From Pseudomonas fluorescens (GTDB lineage: Bacteria > Pseudomonadota > Gammaproteobacteria > Pseudomonadales > Pseudomonadaceae): a stretch of DNA of 64,000 bases. Below are positions 30,150 to 38,582 of this stretch, piece by piece (the first letter of the stretch is position 1; each line of letters opens with the position of its first letter). The stretch covers positions 62,001 to 126,000 of the forward strand of contig NZ_LVEJ01000022.1 of the NCBI RefSeq assembly GCF_001648775.1, read 5' to 3'. The notes beneath the pieces are model-generated. The model saw only the letters and a program-made list of their open reading frames with translations. It did not search any database and was not told the origin of the DNA. The position numbers were made by a program, and so were the translations under genes.

Positions 30150-31250
30150 ATGCCACTTCCCCTCATCCTCGGCGCTGCCGCGCTGGTCAGTGCTGCCTAC
30201 GGAGCCAAAAAAGGCTACGACGGCTACCAGAAGCACTCGGAAGCCGATGACATCGTCAACGCTGCCAAAGCGCGTTATGCCAACAAAAAGGATGCGTTCG
30301 ACGTACAGGAAAAAGCCACCAACGCGGCACTGGAGGCGCTGGGTCGGGAAGAACTTGAGATCGGCAAGAAGTTCGACGAGTTCAAGACCCTCGCCAACGA
30401 TTTGCTGGACAAGCTCAACGCAGGCCGCCAGGACAAGCTGAAGATCAATATTCCGAAGCACAAGCTGCAGAGAGTCGAGAGCTACAGCTACACCGCTGTT
30501 GGCGTACTGGGCGCCACCGCAGGAGCAGGCATTGCCGGCGCAGCGGCCGGATTTGCCGTATATGGCGGCGTCATGGCACTGGGCGCAGCCTCCACTGGCA
30601 CCGCCATCTCCTCGCTGGCCGGGGTAGCGGCGACCAACGCAACGCTGGCGGCAATCGGCGGCGGCTCACTCGCCACTGGTGGCCTGGGCATGGCTGGCGG
30701 TACTGCAATCCTGGGCGCCGCAGTAGCAGGCCCGGTACTGGCTATCGCCGGCTGGGCTTACGACAGCCATGGCGATGAAGCGCTGAAGAATGCCCGCAAG
30801 GCTGACCGCGAAGTGGACAGTGCGACCACCAAACTGCAGAACGCCCAGCAACAGCTGAGCAAGGCAGAAGACTACGCCTTCGACATCAATGACGTGTTGA
30901 AGTCGGTGTACGGACAGTTCGACAAGTACTTCGAACACCTCAAGTACGCAGCCCGCCGTATTGAAGACATTCGCTCCCGCAAACTCGACCCGCACGCTGA
31001 AATGACCAGCATGAGCGAAAACATCCTGCGCGCTATCAACAACGGTTTCGCCCTCGCCGCCATCCTGGTCGACCTGATCACCACCCCGCTGTTCAAGGTC
31101 AAGGAAGTGAACGGCAATGTGGTCAAGGACAAGAACGACGTCCCAGTCATGGCTACCGATGCCGATGGTTCGATGATCCTCAACAGCACCAAGCTGGACG
31201 AGCAGATCAGCGAAACCAAGACCAAGGCTCAAGGCGTAGAGCCCGCCTGA
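30150..31250 (+). CDS. Glycine-rich membrane-hairpin coiled-coil protein, function unknown
   Basis: 366 residues. N-terminal hydrophobic segment (1-18), helical charged region (about 28-92, coiled-coil-like), then a long Gly/Ala-rich hydrophobic stretch (about 113-203) with dense GxxxG/GxxxA glycine-zipper spacing, then a second coiled coil (about 207-275) and a further hydrophobic segment (about 295-313). This plan resembles membrane-inserting hairpin proteins. AAAAGGA precedes the ATG at 30150. Lies between the WYL regulator and the HNH-like membrane protein. I do not recognise a characterised family. Confidence 0.8.
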   Translation: MPLPLILGAAALVSAAYGAKKGYDGYQKHSEADDIVNAAKARYANKKDAFDVQEKATNAALEALGREELEIGKKFDEFKTLANDLLDKLNAGRQDKLKINIPKHKLQRVESYSYTAVGVLGATAGAGIAGAAAGFAVYGGVMALGAASTGTAISSLAGVAATNATLAAIGGGSLATGGLGMAGGTAILGAAVAGPVLAIAGWAYDSHGDEALKNARKADREVDSATTKLQNAQQQLSKAEDYAFDINDVLKSVYGQFDKYFEHLKYAARRIEDIRSRKLDPHAEMTSMSENILRAINNGFALAAILVDLITTPLFKVKEVNGNVVKDKNDVPVMATDADGSMILNSTKLDEQISETKTKAQGVEPA

Positions 31251-31257
31251 TGCTCTG

Positions 31258-31279
31258 GGCGGGGCCGAAAGGCCCCGCC
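31258..31279 (+). other. Strong GAAA-tetraloop hairpin between two cassette genes
   Basis: GGCGGGGCC-GAAA-GGCCCCGCC: a perfect 9-bp all-G/C stem closed by a GNRA tetraloop, 8 bases after one stop and 26 before the next ATG. No T-tract, so a stabilising or expression-balancing element is more likely than a full terminator. Confidence 0.6.
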
Positions 31280-31304
31280 TCCGCTTCGCCTTCACTCATT
31301 CGTC

Positions 31305-32939
31305 ATGGATGCCTTTATGCACGCCGCAGCGCAAGAATTCCCCTGGGCCGAAGAGCTCGAAAAAACTGTAATCACCAGCCTCACGACCAGCTTTGGCCTG
31401 GACTTTCTGCTGTTCAAGGACAAGCAGGGCGGCGAGGTGGACACCATCCACAACGTGCGCAACGGCGTATGGGCGACCGACGCAGAAAAGCAGTATTTCG
31501 AGCAGCGTGGCGAGTACGATTCCACGCCCTACCACCAACACGCGAATTACATCGCCACTGGCCAGAAAGACAAAGCCAGCCAGGCGGCAGGCACACTGAA
31601 CGACCCTTACCGCAACACGGTGATGGCCGCTCATGAACAGCGCAACCTGGACCACGTGATCAGCGCCAAGGAAATCCACGATGATGCCGGGCGGGTGCTG
31701 GCCGGGCTTAGTGGTGTAGAGCTGGCCAACCAGAGCAGCAACCTGCAGACCACCCACGAGACGGTCAACAAGTCGAAGAAACAGACGCCGATCAACGAGT
31801 ACCTGAACAAGCTGCCGGGCCTGATCTCTAACCATGAGAAGTCGCTGGCGGGCGACCGCGCGCGCCTGACGAAAATGCCGCGTGAAACGCCGCAGCAGCA
31901 ACATGAAGCCAGTGCGCTGGAAGCCAGGATTGGCAAGACCGAAAGCAAGATCAAGGAACTCAAGGCCATAGACCCCGATGCCATGCTCAAGCGTGATGCC
32001 GAGGCACGGGCCCCTTACGATCAGCAGATCAACAAGGCCTATTACACCAGCAGCAAATTTCTCCACCAAACTGCCCATGCCGCCGGTTCGGCAGGCCTGG
32101 CCATGGGTACCCGGCAGATGCTCGGGCTGATGATGGCGGAAGTGTGGTTCGAACTGCGCGAGCAACTGCCGGCCCTGCTGGACAAGCTCAAGCACACGTT
32201 CAGCCTGGAGGCCTTCGTCGAGAGCATCAACAAGTCGCTCAAGGGCATCTGGAAGCGGGTGCAGGCGCGTTTCAACGACTTCCTGGTGGCGTTCAAGGAT
32301 GGCGTGTTTGCTGGGGTGCTCGGGAGCCTGACTACCACCTTGTTCAACATCTTCGCCACCACTCAGGCGATGGCGATCAAGATCATCCGCGAGCTGTGGG
32401 GCCAGTTGGTCAAGGCCATCAAGCTGATGGTGTTCAACCCTGATCACCTAAGCTTCGTGGAGCAGTGCCAGGCAGTGACGTCGTTGCTGTCGGTGGGCGT
32501 TGCCACGGTGGTCGGCACCATGGCTTACACCCAACTGGTGCCGTTCCTCAGTTTCCCGTTCGGCACCGAGCTGGCGGCGTTTGCCGGTGCCCTGGTTACG
32601 GGTCTGGTGACCCTTGGCCTGAACTACTTCCTGCTGCACAGCGCGATGGCGCGCAAGCTCTGGGCCTTCATCGAATCTCTGACGCCGCACGCCGGCACGG
32701 TGCGCGAGTTCCAGGCAATCAACGCGGAGCTCGACCGTTACCTGCTGGAGCTGAGCCGGCTGGAGTTCAACCTGGACGTGGAGGAATTGCAGGCCTTTAC
32801 CCAAGAGCTTGAGGAGTGCAATGACGAGATCCGGCGCAGTGCGATACTGCAGAATGCTGTGGCGGCACGCGGGATAGAGTTGCCGTTCGAGATGGGTAAC
32901 GCGACCAGCACGCGCAACTGGCTGGCGTCACTGGTATGA
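31305..32939 (+). CDS. Membrane protein with N-terminal HNH-nuclease-like motif, function unknown
   Basis: 544 residues. Residues 110-160 hold an HNH (beta-beta-alpha-metal) pattern: Asp116-His117, then Asn146-x8-Asn155 followed by KSKK, with the spacing of HNH/DUF1524-type nucleases. A helical charged linker (about 160-250) follows, then hydrophobic segments near 334-360, 391-411 and 421-445 that look membrane-embedded, and a C-terminal coiled coil (about 468-515). No signal peptide, so the nuclease-like part is probably cytoplasmic. Its stop overlaps the next start (ATGA). The ATG at 31305 lacks a clear ribosome site; 31317 is an alternative. Nuclease activity is inference. Confidence 0.75.
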   Translation: MDAFMHAAAQEFPWAEELEKTVITSLTTSFGLDFLLFKDKQGGEVDTIHNVRNGVWATDAEKQYFEQRGEYDSTPYHQHANYIATGQKDKASQAAGTLNDPYRNTVMAAHEQRNLDHVISAKEIHDDAGRVLAGLSGVELANQSSNLQTTHETVNKSKKQTPINEYLNKLPGLISNHEKSLAGDRARLTKMPRETPQQQHEASALEARIGKTESKIKELKAIDPDAMLKRDAEARAPYDQQINKAYYTSSKFLHQTAHAAGSAGLAMGTRQMLGLMMAEVWFELREQLPALLDKLKHTFSLEAFVESINKSLKGIWKRVQARFNDFLVAFKDGVFAGVLGSLTTTLFNIFATTQAMAIKIIRELWGQLVKAIKLMVFNPDHLSFVEQCQAVTSLLSVGVATVVGTMAYTQLVPFLSFPFGTELAAFAGALVTGLVTLGLNYFLLHSAMARKLWAFIESLTPHAGTVREFQAINAELDRYLLELSRLEFNLDVEELQAFTQELEECNDEIRRSAILQNAVAARGIELPFEMGNATSTRNWLASLV

Positions 32940-33208
32940 CGCTGCCGGCGTTTCCCTGTACGCAGTGCGGCCTGTGTTGCCGCAATGTGCACCTGGCGGA
33001 ACAGACGCAGTACCTGGATCGCGGAGATGGGACTTGTCGGCATTACAGTGATGCCGACAAGCACTGCCTTATCTACGATGCCCGGCCGGATATCTGCCGC
33101 GTCGACCGACAGTACCAGATGCACTACGCCCAGCAGTTCAGTTGGGAGGCGTTTGTAGAAATGAATGTGGAGGTTTGCGAGCTGCTGCAGCATCAGGCGC
33201 AGGAGTGA
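32936..33208 (+). CDS. YkgJ-family cysteine cluster protein
   Basis: 90 residues with the family pattern Cys8-x2-Cys11-x2-Cys14-Cys15, then Cys34, Cys44 (in HCLIYDARPDIC) and Cys54. Such clusters are thought to bind zinc or iron-sulfur; no reaction is established. ATGA overlap with the HNH-like gene means it is made from the same transcript, so it may be a dedicated partner of that cassette. Confidence 0.85.
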   Translation: MTLPAFPCTQCGLCCRNVHLAEQTQYLDRGDGTCRHYSDADKHCLIYDARPDICRVDRQYQMHYAQQFSWEAFVEMNVEVCELLQHQAQE

Positions 33209-33235
33209 GCCAAGCCTCCTCATTCACAAAAGCAC

Positions 33236-33256
33236 TGCGCCCCCCTGTAGGGCGCA
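33236..33256 (+). terminator. Hairpin after the YkgJ-family gene
   Basis: TGCGCCC/GGGCGCA arms (33236-33242 and 33250-33256) with a 7-base loop, 27 bases past the stop. Ends the WYL-to-YkgJ gene group; T-richness downstream is weak. Confidence 0.6.
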
Positions 33257-33453
33257 ACTGATTTCTATGGGAGCCTGCACTAACCTCAATTGGTTGGCTC
33301 CGCCGACAGCGGCTAAAACGATGCTACCCCGCGAAATGCCCGTATACGGGATGGGCAGAGATCGCCGCCGGATTCCAATCCCTCCCGGTTGGACGGCCCC
33401 ATGCCTGCGGATCTATCCTTCGAGCCACATAGGCCACTACCCGAAGGACCCTC

Positions 33454-34380
33454 ATGAACATCTGGCTCGGCGCCGCACTGGCGACCCTCGTCTCACTGTC
33501 TGCCCACGCCCACGCCACCACCGACGTCCCGCCACGGATCCAGCAAGTGGTCTACAAAAGCGGCTATGGCAGCGTCCAGTTCAAGCAGTCGATCAAGGGC
33601 TATAAAACGGCGGAGTACAAACTCAATGCCAAGGCCGGGCAGATCCTGACTGTGGACTTCAAGCCCTCCAACAGTTCCGCCTATTTCAATATCACCGCCA
33701 AAGGCGTCGATTACGCGCTGTTCAACGGCTCGATCATGGGCAATCACTTCATCGGCTCGTTGCCCGCCGATGGCGATTACACGGTGCAGGTCTATCTAAT
33801 GCGCAACGCAGCCCGGCGCAGTGAGGTGGCCAACTACGAAATTTCGCTGATCCTCGCCAACGGCGACGCGGTGGATAACAACCCACCTTTCGAGCAGAAC
33901 CTGGCGTTGCAGGGCATCGACTTTCATGTGAAAGCGGATCGGGTCGATGGCAAGCCCATCGTGCGTATCGAGCCCAAAGGCCTGGAAATCGATAACTCGG
34001 CGATCACCCGCCCCCTCAAGGGCAGCATCATCCGCGCCGAAGTCGCCGACCTCAATAACGATGGCTCGCCCGAGGTCTATATCTCTACGCGCGCGCCCGG
34101 TCGCGGTATGCCGGGTGAACTGATCGCCTACTCCGCCAACCGGAAAAAATCCCTGAGCGAAATCTATTTGCCGCCGATCAGCGAAAATCCAAAAGCGGCC
34201 GAGGGGTATCAGGGCGAGGATTCGTTTGCGGTGGTGGAGAACAGGCTCGTGCAGCGCTTTCCGGTGTACGACAGCGCCGAAGCAGGGGCGGGGCGGACGG
34301 GGAAGATGCGGCAGATCCAGTACAAACTGGTGGCGGGAGAGGCTGGCTGGGTGTTGCGTGAAGAGAAAATAGAAGATTAA
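33454..34380 (+). CDS. Secreted PPC/lysozyme-inhibitor-like beta-domain protein
   Basis: 308 residues with a signal peptide (about 1-21, ends AHA-T). Residues 40-135 look like a beta-sandwich of the pre-peptidase C-terminal / g-type lysozyme inhibitor kind (AGQILTVDFKPSN, GSLPADGDYTVQVYLMRN). Residues 185-215 carry VADLNNDGSPEVYI, an FG-GAP or calcium-loop-like element. Ribosome site GAAGGA before the ATG. Probably periplasmic; inhibition of host lysozyme is a guess from fold only. Confidence 0.7.
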   Translation: MNIWLGAALATLVSLSAHAHATTDVPPRIQQVVYKSGYGSVQFKQSIKGYKTAEYKLNAKAGQILTVDFKPSNSSAYFNITAKGVDYALFNGSIMGNHFIGSLPADGDYTVQVYLMRNAARRSEVANYEISLILANGDAVDNNPPFEQNLALQGIDFHVKADRVDGKPIVRIEPKGLEIDNSAITRPLKGSIIRAEVADLNNDGSPEVYISTRAPGRGMPGELIAYSANRKKSLSEIYLPPISENPKAAEGYQGEDSFAVVENRLVQRFPVYDSAEAGAGRTGKMRQIQYKLVAGEAGWVLREEKIED

Positions 34381-34420
34381 TCAGCCCGGATTGAATCCGG
34401 GATGACACTCTCCCCCTTTT

Positions 34421-36292
34421 CTACCAGGACAACGCCTGTACAACCTGGTCCGCTTCAGTCCTGGATCGGCCACTGTCCGTCACAGGGGCCCGCAAAATCG
34501 ACCGTTGCTCTTTACGATCGACAATCCAGAAGGTCATCTTCTTCGGTATTTTGTCCGGGATGCCGGTGAGCGGATTTACCCTGGAGTCGTCCGGGTCCGA
34601 AGGCCAAGCCGTCACATCGAACTCCCACTTGTGGCCGGTGGGCTTGGCGTCGCCCGGTGTCGCGGACCTGGGTGAAAAACCGCTCTTGTGAATATTGCCG
34701 GCCTGCAGGCCAAGGGTTTTCGACAGGAAGGAACGCAGCGTCAACTCCAGTTCCTGATCCGAGGACTGAGGCAACCCCACGGTCAGGCCAAGTTGTGCAC
34801 CAGTCTGCAGATTGTCGTAGTAGAACCGACCCTGCGTATCCAGTCGCAACCGGTAGTCACCCACGCGCAAGGGCAGATGCGTGCCTTGGCGGCGGTTGAC
34901 GAGGGCATTTTCGTCCTTCGGTACTGACCAGCCCAGCGTCGCATCACTTTCCTGCCATTCGATGAACTGGCGGTTCAGCGGCACGGCGTCTTCAATTCGG
35001 CCCTGCCGATAGGCGATGTCGGCGGCGTAATCCAGCGCACTGCGATAGAGCAGTTCATCGACGTGGGCGTTCTCCCAGGGCGGCACGGCCACACTCAGCG
35101 CACGGCGAGCGGCGTCGAGGTTGCCACGTCGATATTGAGACACGCCAATGTAGGTCTGCATACGCGCGATCTCGTCCGGGAAGTACGCATCGGGCAACGC
35201 CTGCTCCGCGAGTACAGCCGCTTTGTTGACGCCGTCAGGCAGAGAAGCGGCTATTTCGATATCCCTGATCTGCTGTTCAAGCGGCCGTTCGCGAAACAGC
35301 GGCGGCGCGCTGGGCCATTTCAACGCGGCGAACAATTGCTGCATTTGCGCAGTGGCTTGGGCCTCGTCGTGCAGTCCGAAGGTGATGTCGATGTCAATGC
35401 GCCAATCGCCGCGGAAAGCCAGCCAATGAACATTCATGCAAGCCTGGTCTTTACACAACCATTCATCTCCCCGTTTAAAGGAGGTCAGACCGTCGAAAGG
35501 CAGATCGGGCATTGCGGCTTCCAGTGCGCTGGGCTCATGTCGCTGACGATACGCCACCTGCTGCTCCTGACGCTCGGCTTCGCCCTGCTTGTGTTGAGCT
35601 TCGTCGTAGGAGAGAGCGATCTCGGCAATCAACGGACCGTTCGGCAACGCCTGTGTATAAACAACGATGCTATTGAAATCACGTTTGGCTGCTGGCTCGA
35701 ACTTGGTCAGGTTCCACTGCCCCACCGTGAGGGGCATCGAGAAGTCAGCGAGGCTGTATCGCAAGCGTGGTTCCTGCGCAGACAAGCGCCAGAGAGCGGG
35801 ATCAGGGCTGGTGACGGCAACCAGTTTTTCTTGCAGGCGTGCGACCTGGTCTTTTTCGCCCGCCATGATGCTCGCTTTGATCGCCTGGCCCAGCATGCCC
35901 GTGCTCCGGGCGTCGCGCTTGACCGGCCTGCCGTTACTGGTGGCTTGCTGCTCCCAGTAGGCAATCTGCTCTTCTGCGGCGCTGCGGGCCTCGTCATATC
36001 GAGCCTGTTTGTACAGCAGATCTACAAGCAGCTCGCCCGCGTCCAGTTCGGTGAAATCGAAACCACCGCGCTTGCGACCCGCCACCATGGCCGCTCGGGC
36101 AACCTCCGTGGCCTGCGCCAGCGAGCCTTCCTTGTCCAGACGCAGAGCTTCGCGCATCAGCTCGGCCGGGGTTGACGCCTGTGTCTGGGCTTGTACCGAT
36201 GGCACCGTGCACACGGCCATGCCGCAAGTAAGCAGGAGGGCGACAGTGAGGCGCGCGTATTGGCGTCGTAGTGAACGCTGTCGATTCAACAT
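34421..36292 (-). CDS. Periplasmic repeat-containing protein of unknown function
   Basis: 623 residues. Signal peptide (about 1-35, ending VQAQ), then TPR/SEL-like helical stretches (about 40-110 and 360-440, e.g. YFPDEIARMQTYIGVSQYRRGNLDAARRAL) and a beta-rich middle and end. Two cysteines (KDQAC pattern near 275-282) may form a disulfide. Transcribed alone, convergent with the PPC-like gene. No family function recognised. Confidence 0.75.
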   Translation of the reverse strand: MLNRQRSLRRQYARLTVALLLTCGMAVCTVPSVQAQTQASTPAELMREALRLDKEGSLAQATEVARAAMVAGRKRGGFDFTELDAGELLVDLLYKQARYDEARSAAEEQIAYWEQQATSNGRPVKRDARSTGMLGQAIKASIMAGEKDQVARLQEKLVAVTSPDPALWRLSAQEPRLRYSLADFSMPLTVGQWNLTKFEPAAKRDFNSIVVYTQALPNGPLIAEIALSYDEAQHKQGEAERQEQQVAYRQRHEPSALEAAMPDLPFDGLTSFKRGDEWLCKDQACMNVHWLAFRGDWRIDIDITFGLHDEAQATAQMQQLFAALKWPSAPPLFRERPLEQQIRDIEIAASLPDGVNKAAVLAEQALPDAYFPDEIARMQTYIGVSQYRRGNLDAARRALSVAVPPWENAHVDELLYRSALDYAADIAYRQGRIEDAVPLNRQFIEWQESDATLGWSVPKDENALVNRRQGTHLPLRVGDYRLRLDTQGRFYYDNLQTGAQLGLTVGLPQSSDQELELTLRSFLSKTLGLQAGNIHKSGFSPRSATPGDAKPTGHKWEFDVTAWPSDPDDSRVNPLTGIPDKIPKKMTFWIVDRKEQRSILRAPVTDSGRSRTEADQVVQALSW

Positions 36293-36701
36293 GCTTTCTA
36301 CTCCTTGTAGAGAAATCTTCCGGATGTGGCGACGCGTGTTCTATATCAGAGAGGACTTGGCCATGACTCTCGCTGGAGAGCGAGGGCTGCCGATTGAACG
36401 TCGCGCACATTAGTTCTCCTGCAAAACATTATCAAACCGGATTTCGGTTTTATTCGCGCCGTTGACAGTCGCCCTCATTGCACGCTGATACCGCACGCAA
36501 AAAACCGGCGACACCATGAGCGACTGAGAGAAGCCTTCGCTTCCTACATTCCAGGTCCTAGGAAATTTCCCGCAATACGCGTCGGCTTTCATGAACTGGT
36601 GGACAGTTTTTTGCGGCGCTACCCTCCACGACTCGCCGCCCTCCAGCGGACGGTTTGACAGACCGCCCCCGCAGAGATTGTTCATTCCACGGAGCTACGT
36701 C
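36293..36701. other. 409-base intergenic region without a convincing gene
   Basis: Divergent spacer between the repeat-containing protein and the DUF6124 gene; must hold both promoters. A small inverted repeat AAACCG/CGGTTT at 36434-36450 is the only structure I see. Frames on either strand lack ribosome sites and protein-like composition. Confidence 0.6.
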
Positions 36702-37034
36702 ATGAAAAAGATCACCCGACTTTCCCTTGTTGGACCGGCATCCGCCGACGCGCAAACGCCCGGCCATCAAACGCACGCCAGCGCCAGCGGCTCAACCGGT
36801 CGAAATCGCCGTCGTACCATCCCCCTCAAGCAGATGTTCAGCGTGCGCGACGATGTCGACACGATCAGTCTGCTCTCGCACGCCAGTGATCTTCTCGATT
36901 CCCTTACGCAGATCAGCGCAAACTTTGCCGATGAATGCGACGAATCCCAACGCCATATCGCGGTGGCGATCAGGCAACTGAGCGCGTTGGCCGAGATTGT
37001 GGTCTGTCGGGCCCGGGACCAGGTTGTGCAATAG
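36702..37034 (+). CDS. DUF6124 family small protein
   Basis: 110 residues. The conserved half (about 50-108) reads FSVRDDVDTISLLSHASDLLDSLTQIS and ends in a helical bundle, as in the Pseudomonas-specific DUF6124 family (often annotated DUF3077-like), whose role is unknown. The start at 36702 has GGAGC upstream; a longer frame upstream is not supported. The Arg/Pro-rich first 45 residues appear disordered. Confidence 0.8.
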   Translation: MKKITRLSLVGPASADAQTPGHQTHASASGSTGRNRRRTIPLKQMFSVRDDVDTISLLSHASDLLDSLTQISANFADECDESQRHIAVAIRQLSALAEIVVCRARDQVVQ

Positions 37035-37185
37035 GGAACGCCTGCTCCATCAGGCCCTGAAATTCGCCATTAACGGGCGACAACGGCACTGACCGCACCG
37101 TCGCCTGGGCGATCCATCGAGATGAATTTTTCTTCACTGCCGGGCTTCTGCCAAACCGGTAAAGTCCACTCGCTCATTCAAGAAA

Positions 37186-37758
37186 CTACGGTTCGCCCGC
37201 GCTCTCCCGCGGGCTTTTTTTTGCCTGGCGTTTGCCGTCGAAGCGATACACATAAGTATCTTGCACACCGTGGCGTGGAGAATGGCGGGCCTGTGGATGG
37301 ATTCGGATCAAGCTGAACCCGGCCGCCTCGGCCAGACGCTGGCTACGCGCGTTGGCCGAAGACGTCGTCAGATAAAACCTTGAATCCGGCAAGCGCCTGA
37401 CCAATCGGGCCAGGGCGGCGCGCATGTAGCCTTTACCGGAATGCTCAGTGTTGACCCAGTAACCGACCACCAAGCGCTCGCGCTGACGCGGTTTCAAGCC
37501 GATGCAGCCAAGGATGGATTGCCCGTCGGCACCGACGATGAACAATCGGCGCTCACCGGTCTGACTGCTGAACTCATCACGAGCACGCAGCAAGGACTCC
37601 AACGATTGCGCCTCGCTGGTCTGGGGCCGCGCCCACGGCAGGAACTCTGCGTGCTGTGGATAACTGACATTCAGCGCGTGCTGGAGCGCCTTGCACATCG
37701 CCGGATCCGGGGACCTCAACGTCAACGACTCGGCGCCGACGGAAAACGCAAACTCCAT
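37186..37758 (-). CDS. GNAT-family N-acetyltransferase
   Basis: 190 residues with GNAT fold elements: GCIGLKPRQRERLVVGYWVNTEHSGKGYMRAALARLV (split, about 87-125) includes the acetyl-CoA loop of the RimJ/RimL type, ending YVYRFDG. ATG at 37758 follows CAGGGAGTGGGCA; the longer open frame is rejected. Its last codons overlap the terminator of the opposing DUF6124 gene. Substrate unknown. Confidence 0.85.
   Translation of the reverse strand: MEFAFSVGAESLTLRSPDPAMCKALQHALNVSYPQHAEFLPWARPQTSEAQSLESLLRARDEFSSQTGERRLFIVGADGQSILGCIGLKPRQRERLVVGYWVNTEHSGKGYMRAALARLVRRLPDSRFYLTTSSANARSQRLAEAAGFSLIRIHPQARHSPRHGVQDTYVYRFDGKRQAKKSPRESAGEP
37195..37222 (+). terminator. Terminator of the DUF6124 gene, inside the GNAT 3' end
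   Basis: GCCCGC (37195-37200), 8-base loop, GCGGGC (37209-37214), then eight T. It lies within the last codons of the convergent acetyltransferase, where its A/T-run is read as two Lys codons. Confidence 0.88.
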
Positions 37759-37925
37759 TGCCCACTCCCTGAAAACACGTCGAAAGCGCTTATGTAAGCG
37801 CAGCCTTCCTATCTGCATGTGCAACCAGCTGGCAAAACTTATAGGGCCTGTCGGTTCAGAACCCGTTTGTATTTTCGCCCGCATCGGTCAATTCTGTGCT
37901 TTGACACCCTTGACCGGAGCGCCCG

Positions 37926-38513
37926 ATGCCGCTGTTGACCCTGCCCTGCCCTCGCCTGACGCTGGCGATACTTGCTCCGGAACAGGCGCACCTCGAAAGT
38001 GCTTTTTACCAACGCAATCAGCGCCACCTTGCGCCTTGGTCACCGATCCGCACCACTGACTATTTTTCTACCGAACAAATCCGCCGACGTCTCGACATTC
38101 AAGCCAGCGCATTCGAGGCCGGGCTGGCGATGCACTTCGCGCTGTTGACGCCGGACGGCCAGCAGATGATCGGCGCGTGCAACTTCAGCGGCATCATTCG
38201 TGGAGCGTTTCAGGCCTGTTATCTGGGCTATCACATCGACGAAGCCCATCAGGGCCAGGGCTTGATGCGCGAAGCGCTGGAGGCCGGCATCGGCTACATG
38301 TTCGAAACCCAGAACCTGCACCGGATCATGGCCAACTATATTCCCGGCAATGACCGTAGCGCACAGTTACTGGAAAAACTCGGATTCGAGCGTGAGGGTT
38401 ACGCCAAGGCCTATCTGAACATTGCCGGGCGCTGGCAGGATCACGTGCTGACGGCGCTGGTCAATCCGGTCTTCGAGACCCCGGACAAACGCTGGTCACG
38501 GCGACTGTCGTGA
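37926..38513 (+). CDS. RimJ-type GNAT N-acetyltransferase
   Basis: 195 residues, closely patterned on RimJ/RimL ribosomal-protein or small-molecule acetyltransferases: LGYHIDEAHQGQGLMREALEAGIGYMF (acetyl-CoA binding, about 99-125) and NDRSAQLLEKLGFEREGYAKAYLNIAGRWQDH (split, about 140-172). Divergent from the other GNAT gene. It may modify ribosomal protein S5-like targets, but the precise substrate cannot be told. Confidence 0.88.
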   Translation: MPLLTLPCPRLTLAILAPEQAHLESAFYQRNQRHLAPWSPIRTTDYFSTEQIRRRLDIQASAFEAGLAMHFALLTPDGQQMIGACNFSGIIRGAFQACYLGYHIDEAHQGQGLMREALEAGIGYMFETQNLHRIMANYIPGNDRSAQLLEKLGFEREGYAKAYLNIAGRWQDHVLTALVNPVFETPDKRWSRRLS

Positions 38514-38582
38514 GTTTCACAATTTGTTAAGCATTGGCGAAGTATGCTCGGGCCTCCCGCCCCTTCCGGTTGCCTGAAAGCC

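Noticed and set aside
27901..33300. Integrated genomic island using the 3' end of ssrA as attachment site
   Set aside because: No integrase and no second copy of the ssrA 3' end (GGTTCAAATCCCCC-type) were seen downstream within the window; hotspot status remains only a prior.
36410..36685. A 91-codon minus-strand frame in the divergent spacer
   Set aside because: No ribosome site, no protein-like pattern, and it crosses the promoter region of the DUF6124 gene.
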